DNA from: Ectocarpus siliculosus
Lineage: Eukaryota > Sar > Phaeophyceae > Ectocarpales > Ectocarpaceae
Length of the DNA: 35,637 nt
NCBI GenBank assembly: GCA_000310025.1
Contig: FN649739.1
Span: 2,976,610 to 3,012,246 of the forward strand
Reading direction: 5' to 3'
Positions 9,323-21,700 of the stretch are shown piece by piece (position 1 is the first letter of the stretch; every line of letters starts with the position of its first letter). The position numbers were made by a program, and so were the translations under genes. The notes beneath the pieces were generated by a model. It worked only from the letters and a program-made list of their open reading frames with translations, made no database searches and was not told where the DNA came from.

Positions 9323-10979
9323 GTAAGTCATATGTGTCATATGTTCATACTGCAACGTGCGAAATAGAGTGCAGCTAGCTGGGGATGGACCCTTACGGGA
9401 GAAAGCGATGTACGGCACTCGATCATCACACCATTACCCCCACAGCCGTTCCTTCCGCTGCCGCAATCACACGCCCTCCCGTTGCACTCGCCACACATAC
9501 ATGTATTATTTTATTTGTGGATATAACAAGATACAATCTAACCCAATCCATCCCCGGATACACCTCATCCCGACATGAAGAAGACTAGACTATGTATGAT
9601 ACAGGCGTCCGAGCCTGAAATCGATAGAAAGTATGTAGACCGCAACAGAGCGTGCTTGCACCCCTTCTCTCGCGGTGCGAAAAACACACACACCATGCAT
9701 GCGAGCGCATGTTGTGCTGGGGCCACCCAAACGGGCATGTTGCACGATGAAGCCATGCCGCCGCCGCACCAGCACGGTGGAGGATACCATGTGCCACACG
9801 CTCCGTTGAGAGAAAGGGTTATTGGGGGTAGAGGACGGTTTAACCATCCGTTCAGCAACGCGCATATATATTTGATACAGTACTCGAAGAGGAGAGCTGA
9901 GCGGTGGTCTCTACTGTACAATACTAACTACCTTGCCGCGCAGAATGGGTTGATGGGAGGGGGGAAGGGTGCTTTCGGTCTAGCATGCTTGGGTCGTTTC
10001 ATTTCATCTTGCTTGTAGGTCTTCTTGCGGGTTTCCAAAAGTGGTCGAACCACCACTCACTGCTGTTGGGCGGTTTGTGGCGGCCATACAACGGTTTTGT
10101 GGAAGAAAGGAGGGCATGAAACACAGGCGGGCGACCCCTCAACAAAGACGTCAACGTCGGAATGGGCATCACGTACAGCACAGCCGCGAGGTGGTTTGCC
10201 GCGTGTGCTCTGCCTTTGCGCATGTGCGCGCAAAACAGGCAGACTGCAACACGCGTTGTGCGGATGATGAGTGTTTTTGCATCGACCTCGAACACCACTG
10301 TCACTAATAACGTGATTGGTTGCTGTTACATCGGCCGGCCTTGCCGCTGGCTTGCGGAAACAAGCCCCCAACACCCACCCATCACCCTACAAATACGATA
10401 AGAGTACCAGAGAGTCCGCAACATAACAACGAGCAGACGAAGATAGGGCGGGACCCGGCCGCAATGGGCAGGATAAAAATCATTATGCAATGCACACCCG
10501 CGTAGAATATGCGGGCGAGGGGAGGGGGGGTACAGAAACCCGGGTGAAACTGGTCGTTGAGGGCCGTACGCATTTTCGAAAAGGAGACCACCTTACCAAC
10601 TCGGCCGAATAAAATCATGGCCTGTATTGCCGGTTTTGTATCTAGAAAAAGAAGGGGGCCGACGGCGGCGACCGCCCGGACGACGCCTCCATCCACGGAG
10701 ATGGTCTAAAGCCCCCAAAGTAAATGATAAGCATGCCCAATCCCACCTAAAATCTACTTATTTTCTCGACCTAAGCCTTAAACCAGTCCTTGCCCAACAT
10801 GGCGGCGCAAGCCCACCCGATTCCTACCTACCTATCCCCACAGTGATCCAATGCCAAAAACGAGTGCCGACGGGGCTGGCTCACTAGGTTGGCTTCTTTG
10901 AAACCCGAACACCCCGACTGCTGTCTTTCGGTCCACCCCGGCCACCCCCTTGTTTCCCTCTCGTTTGTGGATCTTGCCA

Positions 10980-11047
<68 letters not shown>

Positions 11048-14000
11048 ATGTGTCTGCGGTTGTACTGTCGGCGACAGTGGCAGGAAGAAGACGACAACAA
11101 CGCATTCCCCACGTCTCTATAGATCACACAACCCTGTTCTATGTGGCTGGGGCAAGCAACAAATGGGTACGCCTCCTGCCCTCTACAGAACCAGAGTGGA
11201 TACTACACATGCGACGAAATGTTCAACGTCCCCGAATATCGAAAGCACCCTGGGATCAAGCAATAGGGTTGAAGTAGATGCCGCAAGCCTAACAACCAAC
11301 GTCACCGAATGCTTGTTCATCCAAAGTCTAATTGCTATGGCGGGGTATGTAATGTGATGGACCATGCAACCACGGTAGAACAATTTTCGTACGTACCCCG
11401 CTGTTGTAGCAGAAAGACACGGAGAGGGAGTTGCCATTGTCGGTGCCGCCTCCCGTGCCAGAGGAAGTACTGCGCGCGCCTTCTGCCGACCTGCGGGACG
11501 TGTTCCGGTGGGTCCTAGATATTCTTGTCTGTGCCCCCCCCCCCCCCTCCCACAGGACGACTTCATGATCCATGTGCAGATACCGCATGATGGCAGGATA
11601 TTATCTCAGATACTTTCCAGATCATCCATCCCTTGCACGATGACCATGGTAAGGGCGGCGGCAGGACTTTCCATTGAACGAGCATGCCTTCGTCCCGCCG
11701 TTTTGCTGCGGGCACCACACCAAGAGCAACACTAGACGCAACGGCAATGACTTCGGTGAACCGAAGCAACATGGGTTGGTCTGTGAGGACGTGCGCTCAG
11801 TCTCGCCTGTGTCAGTGTACCACTGTGCCTATCTATCTATGCGGACCAGAAACAGTTTCTGTTGGAGATTGGGATAAATCCACCCATCTGTTTGAATCGA
11901 GTCGTCGGTGATGGAGCCAGCGAACGTGGAAAACATAACTGGGTCATTTACTCGTTAGGCTGCAAACTCGCGTGGAGATGATTTCGATCCCAATAAGCAG
12001 AGGTGAGGGTGCCAACTCCGATACAAAGCAACATGGGGTAGGATTTTGATTGTTGTGGTCAGCGTCATCGTTGGTAAATGGAGACATGTTTGGAACGAGC
12101 ATTCGGGTGTCTCTTGGCCATTACAATATCGTCCTTTCGTTTGTTGAGCTAACCCGCGAACGGGGCGACTTGAAAGAGGTTTCAACGTTGGTTCGCCGGG
12201 CATTTTCTCTTCGCGGACAGCGTCCCCGGGAAAGAGACCTGGTCCCGTGACTTTTTAGGGGTCCATTACACGTGAGAAAATATTTACACCGCCTCCAGCG
12301 AGAGCTACGTTGAAAGTAACAAACATCGAACACCGAAGTGTGCATACAGAGTGATGAGAGGTGGCTATGTGTTTGCCTGCATGCTGCTGTGTTGGTGTGA
12401 CAGCGACGTCAACGCCAATGTGGACGTGGAAGTTGTGACAAGAACGGAACACGGGGTGTTTCACCGAGCAGGGATTGGCCCCTCCACGGGGATGCTAGAG
12501 TTCCCTCCCCTGATTGAGACCGGCGAAGCTCGGGTGGACGATCTAAGCTTAGGGATATATGCCCCCAGCAGCCACGCACTGGTGATTAAGGTACGAGTAA
12601 ACCCCTACCCGAAACCACTCTCAAGAGGGGTTATTACCCACAAGTTTCCGCTTGGATGGGATGTGTGAGGGGGGGGGAAACCTGGTACGCCCCCCCCCCA
12701 CGTCCTCTTCGTCCCATGAATGTCGTTTTTAAACCCCGCCCCCCTATCCCTTGCTTCTTCTTCTCTCGACGGGTTTCAACAGCCTTGTGATGCGTGCTTA
12801 GGCGTGTCGACGTTCGTCTTCAGGCGAAACCGTCGTGTCGATGAGGCCCTGAGACGACTGGACCGCTCCGAAAGGCTGGAGGAACAGGCTGCCGTCTTGA
12901 CGGCTTCGAATGCCAGCCTTCTCGAGAGGCTGCTACACACGGAGGTGGCCGTTTTTTCAGCGGTTCCGTCATTTGCTGCGATTTTTCGCAGTTGTTAGTG
13001 CTGGCTTGTGTGTGCACGACGCTTTTTGGTATGCGTTGACTTGTCTTGCTGAGTTTTGTAGGTCTGCGTCTCACTACTCTCCTGCCCGTGGGTATCGATC
13101 TCGTCCCGGCAGCGACAGACACCAAGTTTAACCAGCATGAACGCAACATAACCTTTATTTGTGCAATAAACAACCCAATTATTGGTACCAGCATAAACGA
13201 CATCTAGAAAGTTCTTGGTACGCTCAACATCGATTTTTTCCTCATTGTTCAACCAATGCCCAAGGCAAGGCTAGAGATAGCGGTCGAGCAGCTGAGCAAG
13301 GCAGAGGGGTCCGGCAAAAACGGCCGCGACTGGCTGGTCAAAGAACTCGCCCGCGTGGTGCAGGAGACCCACGTGCTCCAAGCTGAGGTTCTCAAGCGCG
13401 ACGAGGTGGTGCTAGAAATCCACGGCCAGGTGATTGTAATTTTGTTGCACGGTTTTTGGGGGTCCAATCTTTCTCTACAACGGTTTTGCTTGTCTCTCCT
13501 TGGACCACTCTGGCAGAGCCGAAGAGTTTCGCATTCACGTTGAAAGGTGTACAAATCGACGCCCAGAATGCGTTAGATTACACACGCATGCCCGTAAGTC
13601 TACCTGGTTGTCGAGAGATTCGTACGAATGATCGAGGCGAAGTGTCTGCCTCTTGACATCGAGCAAACTACGGGCCCCTCTCATTGTTGCTTCTCGCGGC
13701 CGCTGCTTGTCTGTGACCGAACATTGCACAGAGGGATCGCGAGAGGAAAGAACGAACGCTCGAGGCGAAATCGTCGGCTGAGTCGTTTCGATCGCGCCTC
13801 TCCTCGGCCCACGAAGAGTTGGAAACCGTCAGAGAGGCGTTACTGCAGAGCAACGCCGAGACTCGCAGGTATTCGCAAGACTGTTGTTGTTTGTTGTTTC
13901 TCACATTAGCTCCTCTACAGTCCACAAAAAGTGGGGAGCCCGTGGTCGCAAAAACCCGGCACATACGACGCCGCGGGGAATCAAAACAAAAATAGGGTAG

Positions 14001-17000
14001 AACCACTCGGAAAAGAAAACAAAATGGTAGAAAGAAAAGAACAGCCACCGCACCGGTCGAGAAAGAGCCCTAGAAGACCGATCACTGTATACAGGTTTGT
14101 AAATTTTCTTTACAGTTCGTTGAGGTTCGCTGGGCTCTTGGAGTCAAAAGCACGTCAGCTGTGTGAGCTGTTCGAGCTTAGGAAACGCCGCTGATGGCAG
14201 CTGGCGGGTGATTTACCCTGCTTTACTTTCATCTTGCATCTCGCCTTGATGGCACTACTACTATGGTCTGATGAGCACACTCCGGAGGCATGCCTTGTAC
14301 TTATCCATACATGGATGTTGTTCGCCGTTCGATGGCAGAGAACGAATGAAAAAGCCCCTCGGCGCACAGTCTAGATTCTTCAACTTCAGCATTGAACAGG
14401 GGGTTCCACAAAGGTCGCACTTTTTTTGTCCCCAACGTTGTTCCAGGTGCTCATCAACAATCTGTTGAAAGTCGTAGAAGCAGTTGGGAAGGGGGTAAAG
14501 GTCGGGGAAACCTGGGTGTCGGGAATGCTGTTCGCGGATGATGTTGTTGGGATGTGTGACACCCGAGAGGGGGCTTCAACTGCAGGTTGACGCAGGGCAG
14601 GATTTTGCTGATAAGTGGAAAGTTTCTGCAAACGTTTACGAAGAGTGCCGTCATGGTGTGCAACGAGGACAGGGAGAATCCAGTAGATAAGACTATAGTT
14701 GGAAGTGGGGAGTCGAGGAGCTTGCCGTAGTGGCCCAGTACACATATCTCGGAGTAGAGATCGCAAAGACTGTTCGTGGAATGCCCACATGTACAAGGTA
14801 GAGCAAGAGGGCAAAGCACGAGCAGGGAAGCTGCACCCAATACTCGCAAACCGGCACCTTTGCTACACGCATCAAATTGACAGTATTGAAGAGTGTAGTA
14901 GTACCGCCGCTAGAGTACGCCGGAGAAGTAGGGAAGGAAATAAGAAGGTAGTGAAAGATCTCGAGGGGGCGCAGATGAAAGCAGCGAAAATTATCCTAGG
15001 ATGCTCCAAGCGATGCAGCCGTCAGGGCAGAACTGGGGATCTAATCCCGACGATCGGGAAGAGACGCAAGGAAGCTAAAATGACAGTACCGCATGTGCTT
15101 TATGGGCGAGGAGAGGTTGCCGCAAATAGCTTAGGCGGCGAAGTGGGCGAACAAGAGAGGGGTAGACAACGCACGGAGTGGGTCAAGGTTGAAGATGACG
15201 TATGGATGGAGTTCAAAATTGACGAAGGCGAAATGCTGGAAACTGAAGGTCTACAGGGGTTCAAGAAGAAGACATCTGTTGCTTTTGCCGAGAGAGAAGA
15301 ACTGAATCTAAACAAAGAAGCCAAAGATAAAGTGTACGGAATGTTGAAAGAAGGAATAGGGTTCAAGGAGTACCTACATGGACCTGTGGAAGCAGGGACA
15401 AAGCTGAAGGTCAAATTCAGGACCAGGAACATTGGCCTTCGAGAACGTAGTCGAAGACTTCGGAAAGTAGACGATGAGACAAGTTCAAATACGATTGCGG
15501 CTCCGAGTACGAAGACCGGGATCATGTAGTTGCGGAATGTCCGTTGTACAAGAAGGAGAGGGAAGTGTACATGACTGAGCTGGGAAAATTAGAAGGAAGG
15601 TACAGGGAGATGTTTGAGGCATGGAATCGCCAGGAGAAGACGGTAGTTGTACTGGGGCATAGGAAGTGGTTTGAAACGGCGGGAAGTGATATCGATAGGA
15701 TGAAGACAGATTAGGGAAGACATTTTTTAGCCAACCTTGGCAAGTAGGAAGAAACGATTGGCCATCGGTGATCGGTCCTGTGGGAACAAGGCTCCGTCCT
15801 CTCGAGGACGCGTGGTCAATTGTCTAACCGCTAAGGCATGCAAAACATAAGAGTACGCCCCCAACCCGTGGGCACACGCAATTGGTGGTGGCTGCTGCCT
15901 GTGGCCGTGCTCGAAGATTCTCGGAGACAAAGAGTCTCGGATAAATGAGGGATGAGTGTGTTGTGCTATGGACAGTCGAGGGGTAGCTCTATTACGCGGA
16001 TACGTGCCAAACGTTTTCACCTGCACTATTGCGGGCACCCGCACCATTCAATGTACTAAATTTCTTGATTACTCTGTCTGTGCCAACAACTTCGCCCGCA
16101 CTATAGAGGGGCCCAGGCTGACTGCATCTGACCTGCCTGTCTTTCGATCGGTTTTGCGGTTTCTCTTCTTTCATGCCACTGTCGGCTTTGGTGATATTTC
16201 TGTTCCTGTGTACTCCCCATCCAAACCAACACCCCTCGTCTCCATCTCAACAACCAGCCCAGCAAAATCCAGCTACAACTGCACTGTCGTTGTCGTCGGA
16301 AAATGACAGAGAGGCAAGCAAGGCGACCGAGCTGGAGAACGAGGCATTTTCCCTGCGTGGAACCGTAAAGCACCTCGAAGCGAAACTCCGCGGGCGCGGT
16401 CTGTCGCTGGCCGAGGCGAACCGCTGGGGGGCGGCGGCGGCGAAGGAGGCGGCGTCGTTGAAGGAGAGGCTTCGACAAGCAAGAGAGGAGGGTGCCGAGA
16501 AGGCGAGATGTGTTGTCGTGTCGTTGCCACTCTTCTTGTTGTCCTTGTTCTTGTCCTTGTTCTTGCTCTGCTTGCGATTATTGTGTTCTTGGTGGTGGTG
16601 GTGATGGTGGTCGTTTCAGATGCGGTGCTCGTGTTCTTCGTGGTTATGGTTTTTGTGGTGGTGGTGGTGGTGGTGGCGATTTCAGTTGTGGTGCTGACTT
16701 TTTTGCTGGTAATGGTAGTGTTTGCGATGGTGGTGCTGCTGCTGTCCGAGTCCTGACGGATTGATTCCTTGCCCCCGTCGAATAGGAGCTAGAAGCCGGC
16801 AACAGGCTTCACGAGGCGAACTTAGCCCTGGAGGTCGAGGAACGCGAAAGTCGGAGTCTCGTCACCAAGTTGGACGAAGCAAACGTGAGCCGCAAACAAG
16901 ACACTATCCTAAGATGGCATCCCCGATCGTTGATCGGGTTGTAGAATAGGCCCCCTTCACCGAAACTTGGAAAATTCCACATCTTTTTGCGCTTTGTCCA

Positions 17001-18697
17001 ACGTGTGCTGTAAGTGGGGTAGGTTTCCAAACGTGGCAGAAACGGTCTTCAAAGGCGGTGTTGGTTGCACTTTTTCGTTTGCATCTCGCCCTTGCTCTCC
17101 TTCCCAACCCTCTGTCGGCATGCTGCGTTCCTCTATCCGCTTTCGATTTGCGCTCCCGGTTGTTGTGCACACGTTCCTCACGCCCATCGCACCTTACACT
17201 CGTCTCGCTTCACCCAGGCCACCGTCCTTAACTTTCAAAAGCAAGCCGCGACTGTTGCCTCGAACGCCGAGGTCCAACGAGAACGCTGCCAAGACGTCGC
17301 CGATGCCGTTGCGGCCGCGGCCAACGCGGTATCGTCGCCGCCACCCCCGGTTCCACGCCTCGCCATCATCCCCATAACAGAAAAGGTCGTCGCGAAAGAA
17401 ACGCGCTCGACGCAAACTACTCCCGAAGAGGATGATGCAGCCCAACGCGCTTCTCTTGTTGACAATGGTACGATCCATGGTGGTGGTGTTGTTGACGGTG
17501 GTCGTAGTGGGGTCGGAAAGGTGCGTCTAGCAGCGAAAGCTTGCGGGTTCGGGATCAAGCGGGGGCTGAGGCTAGCGTCAGAGAGGAGCTTGGCGGCGAA
17601 AGCAGCACCAGCAGCACCAGCAGTACCAGCAGTACCAGCAGCACCAGTAGCACCAGCAGTGTCAAAGGCGGAAGCTGACTCGGTGGTCAGAGGCGTACCG
17701 GAAGAGAAGCTAAAATCCTCCTCGGGAATGCCAAACGCGCCCATGAAAGAGGAGCGCAAGGAGAACGCAATGCCGGTTCAGATACGGTCGGGAGAGGACG
17801 AAGGGGAAGGAGAGGGGGCGGCGGCGGCGAGCAGTTCGGCCGTCCGGGCGTGGCAGAAGCGGGCACGGGAAGCTGAGGCTCGGCGCGATGTGGTGGAGGT
17901 GATACCTCAAGTCGTTGGTTGCCGTTGTCACCGCTCTTCTCTTTGTTGTTTTGGCTTCTTGCGATGACTACACGTACAGTGGTAGTGGTGGTGGTGGTGG
18001 TAGACTGCTTTGTCGCCAGTTGACTGCGGTTTCTGTTTTTCATTTTTCAGGGGTGGACGTCGTCGCTGGTCGTTAGCAAGACACCCACGTTGCAACAGGA
18101 GACCAGCAACAGTTCAACAGGACCACCGCGTTTTACGTCTCCATTTGTCTGCAAATGTGGGTTTGGCTTTTCACCATTGCCCACGGATTTCGCGGGCCTC
18201 TCTCCCCGTCTGCGTGTCTCTGCCTGCCTCTTTGTCACCTTTCGCCCCGTCTCCTCAGGCTCCTGACCGTTCTCCGGACCGACCCGGGCCGTTGCGTTGA
18301 CACGCCGTCCGATCAACCTTAACCACCTCTCCTTTCCTTTCTCTCCCGCCTCAATAGACCCCCATGTTCTGTTTTTTTTTCGCAGCGTGAGCTGTGTCGC
18401 GAGGTTTCGTGGGGAGTCCGGAGGGCCGACGGCTTCGCGTCCGCGATGGATGGGCTGCGGTTGGCGGTGGACCGCTTGTCCGGTGCTATCACCGGCGGTG
18501 CTGATGTCGAAGGTAACGTTCCCGGCAACGCCACCGACATTTGGGCATCCTTCGCCCATCGGTGGGCTAAGGTTTGGGTTCCAGGGTCTAGGGCTGGTTG
18601 TTGTACGTCTGCGGGTGCTACTGAAGATGGCGTGAACGGTGGTTGGAATCCGGGGGTAGTGTGTCACAAGAGTGGTCAGACATGGAGGGAGAAAGAG

Positions 18698-18741
<44 letters not shown>

Positions 18742-21700
18742 ATGAGCGTTGTTCGACGGGTTGTTAGTCTGCATGAAGTGGTGATAATGTTTCTTGTATT
18801 TTGTTTCCATGACATACGGTAGGATCCCGCATGGCATTAACATCAACGAACAGCCGTGTTGGAGGCTTACTCCTCTTCTCTGACGTACGTCGGATGCAAG
18901 AAAAAGATTATTTAGCAAGCAGCACGCACGCAACCAGGGCTGTCTGCGGCCCTCCTTAGCCGTGGGATGCTCCTGGGCAAGGTGTTTCCATTCTTTTCCG
19001 ATGTCTTCGGGCACAAGACCCGTTGTCAAGGGTAGGGAACGAACGGCCGTCTGTTCCGAAATAAGCTATAGGTTCGACGAACCTTTCGGGGTATCTGAGG
19101 CACAACAGGTGTGCGAAACCACGTGGCACCTGGAGGCCTGGTACGTTGCTATAGCTTCTCGGAAGAAGTTTTCAGCTGGGTAAAATACATGGGGACTCTG
19201 AATAACAGTTATTCCCTGGCTTTGTGGCGTACGCTTACGTGCAAATGCTCTGTGTCCCGACAAGCTACACCGGCTTGTTGATCCTGTTGTTCGTGGGTTG
19301 TTGCTGCTAGCGCAGAAGCCGAACCTCGACACAACTATGGCTCGTCGCTACCCAACTGGTGGGTATGTTCCCCTGATGCGCAGCTTTGGCTGACGAACAG
19401 TCCATTGATAGTGTCCCTCTCAACCGTACTCCACCCCTGCTCGATGCTGCTACAAACTATAGCCACAGTCCCCAGAGGTAGAGGTCGAAGGTCAAGGCAG
19501 GCGGTAACACTTATACCCTCCATACCTTGCTCGATCTATTTACGGTTGTCGTCGGCATTGTTTTTGGCCGCGGCAGTCGTTGGCGATGATGTCGGGGGTG
19601 AGGACTGCACGGGGGCCGTCGTGACCGGGCCTGTTGGTGGTGGTGGTGGTGGTGGTGGTGGTGCTGCTGCTGCTGCTGCTACTGCGGTCAAGGCAGACGA
19701 GGCTCGAAACACACGTACTGGGGGCGAGAGCGCCGGTTCCAACAGCAACAGGAAGAGTAGCGACGATGCTGCGGTCGCTGATTCAGCGCAACGGGCCGCG
19801 GACATGCTGATCGGTAGGATAGGCGAGGCGAGGGTAGGAGTGCTGGGACTTAGGATCCAGCTCACCGCCGCATCTAGGAGAGCCGCCCAAGCAAGGTTGT
19901 CGCAGAGCTGCTTAGCTCATTATTGTGTGTGGGATGTGTTCACTTCTCTGTGTTCCTGCTGTTTTTCCTGTCATGAATACATGCCGCTTTCAAATAACTT
20001 TCGACTTGAGAACTGCTGAACATGCGAAAGCTCTTTCTTGATGATGACGGACCAAATCTCGTACTCGTTTCGAAACCAATAAACATCAATGTAAGCAGCA
20101 CCTGTTGCTTTGTTCTTCTCTGTGGTGTTTCGAGTCTCTCAAGAGTACAACAATGGCAAGGCTTTCGTTTCTTCGATTTGGACCAGATATTTGCTCGATG
20201 CGGTCACTGAAGAATTGTGTCGCCGTGGATTTCCTTTTTCCAGGCGACAATGGGTGATCCTATCCCGTGGCGAAGGAACGTCCTACCCCCCACTTCGATA
20301 CTCGAATGCCACCCTACTGTATTTTTGCCCAGCGATATACTAAACCGTACCACGTGGTACACGGTAGCTGGGGATTGCTCCCTCATACGATTTCCCTTCT
20401 ATCGTTGCCGTACCCAACGATGCACACAAACGTCAACTCGCAAGCGCCTCGCCTGAAACCCCTTCCGCTTACCCCCCCGATGCCCCATGCGCTACGTCTC
20501 TCCGCCGACGGCATACCCCCCTATGAACGTCACTACTTTCTTCTCCGTACATGGTAATGCCGACCATGGCAACATCATCAGGGAAACCAGGGAGGCTGAG
20601 CGCGTGCGAACAGCGAGGGCGATCGATTCCTTGAGGTCTGAGGCGGAGGAACTTCGGCGGAGGCCGCGGACTAGAGGGGTCGAGGTGCAGACGGGCTTGA
20701 AGGGAAGCGACGTTGGAGACACGGAGGCGCTGGTGCTGGCGCTTGAGAGGAAAAACAAGGTGAGGCGCTGGCACAGGTGCTTGAAAGGAAGCACAAGGTG
20801 GACTGTTTTTGCCCCGCTTCGAGACGAATTGCCGGCGTTATGGTTGCCTTTTGCCTTGAACTGCTGTTGCCCCGGCTTCCAGACGGATTGCTTGGCGTTA
20901 TTGTTGCATTTCCTTCAATTGTTACTCCTCTTCGAGACAAAGTTGCTGTGGGTATTGTTGCCTTGCAGTTGGTTGCTGTTGCGGGGGCATACTTTCACGA
21001 AGAAAACAGATTCAGGCGACCTGCTACGTACTGTCGCCATTTGTCGCACGGCATTGGCCAAGCCCAAATATGACTGGTTAACTGGATACAGGTTGCCGCT
21101 GCTCTACTCCTTTCACCTTGCGCTGTTCGTATTTTGCGGCTGCCCCCCTCCCTTGAGAGCCTGGTCCGGTGAGAGCCCGGCGTGCTCCTCAGTCCCGGTA
21201 TTATAGGGGTGCAAGGTCAATAGGCAAACGACTACGGCATGCACGACTATGAGTACACCCCCCTCGCGTTGTGTGTGTTCGTATGCCTTTGAAGGGTACT
21301 GAGGCCGGGTTTGAAACGTTCAAGAAGGATGCCGAGCGTAAATTGGAGCTGGAGAACTTGAAGGCTGAAGAAGAGGCTCTCAAGGCCGATGTAAGGCCTG
21401 CCGCGGGGTTGTTCGCGCAGCGTTTTCGCATAGGTCTCATTGTGCGGTCGTGCTTCATTGGTTAATGCTTTCGCATTGATTCGTCCCCGGGACCTAGCAG
21501 GAGTTTTCCACAGGACAGCAGAGATAAGCATACCATCGAGGTTATTTGTTTTTTAGAGCGTTTTTTTTTCGGAGCATGCACGTCTTGAACAAGTTGGTAG
21601 GTAGATACGGATATTGATACCGTTGGTTTTCGAGAAGAATCATTCCCATCTATTGCTACTAGCGGGATGTTTCGCGAAAAGAAACGCGTGTATACTTTGA

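Noticed and set aside
9575-10018. 147-codon plus-strand frame
   Set aside because: It lies inside a proposed intron. Frames on the other strand are equally open, and it has no protein-like composition or splice context.
15785-15850. Possible minus-strand tRNA around GCCTTAGCGGTTAGACAATTG
   Set aside because: There is no B box at the right distance and no acceptor stem pairing.
18051-18157. Candidate gene B exon after CATTTTTCAG at 18050
   Set aside because: The acceptor is good, but the frame entered from exon 13 has no donor that fits exon 14 in phase, and skipping it joins two helical segments cleanly. It could be an alternative exon.
20022-20096. Possible small exon ending ATCAAT|GTAAGC
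   Set aside because: The donor is good but there is no convincing acceptor, and exons 15 and 16 already match in phase without it.
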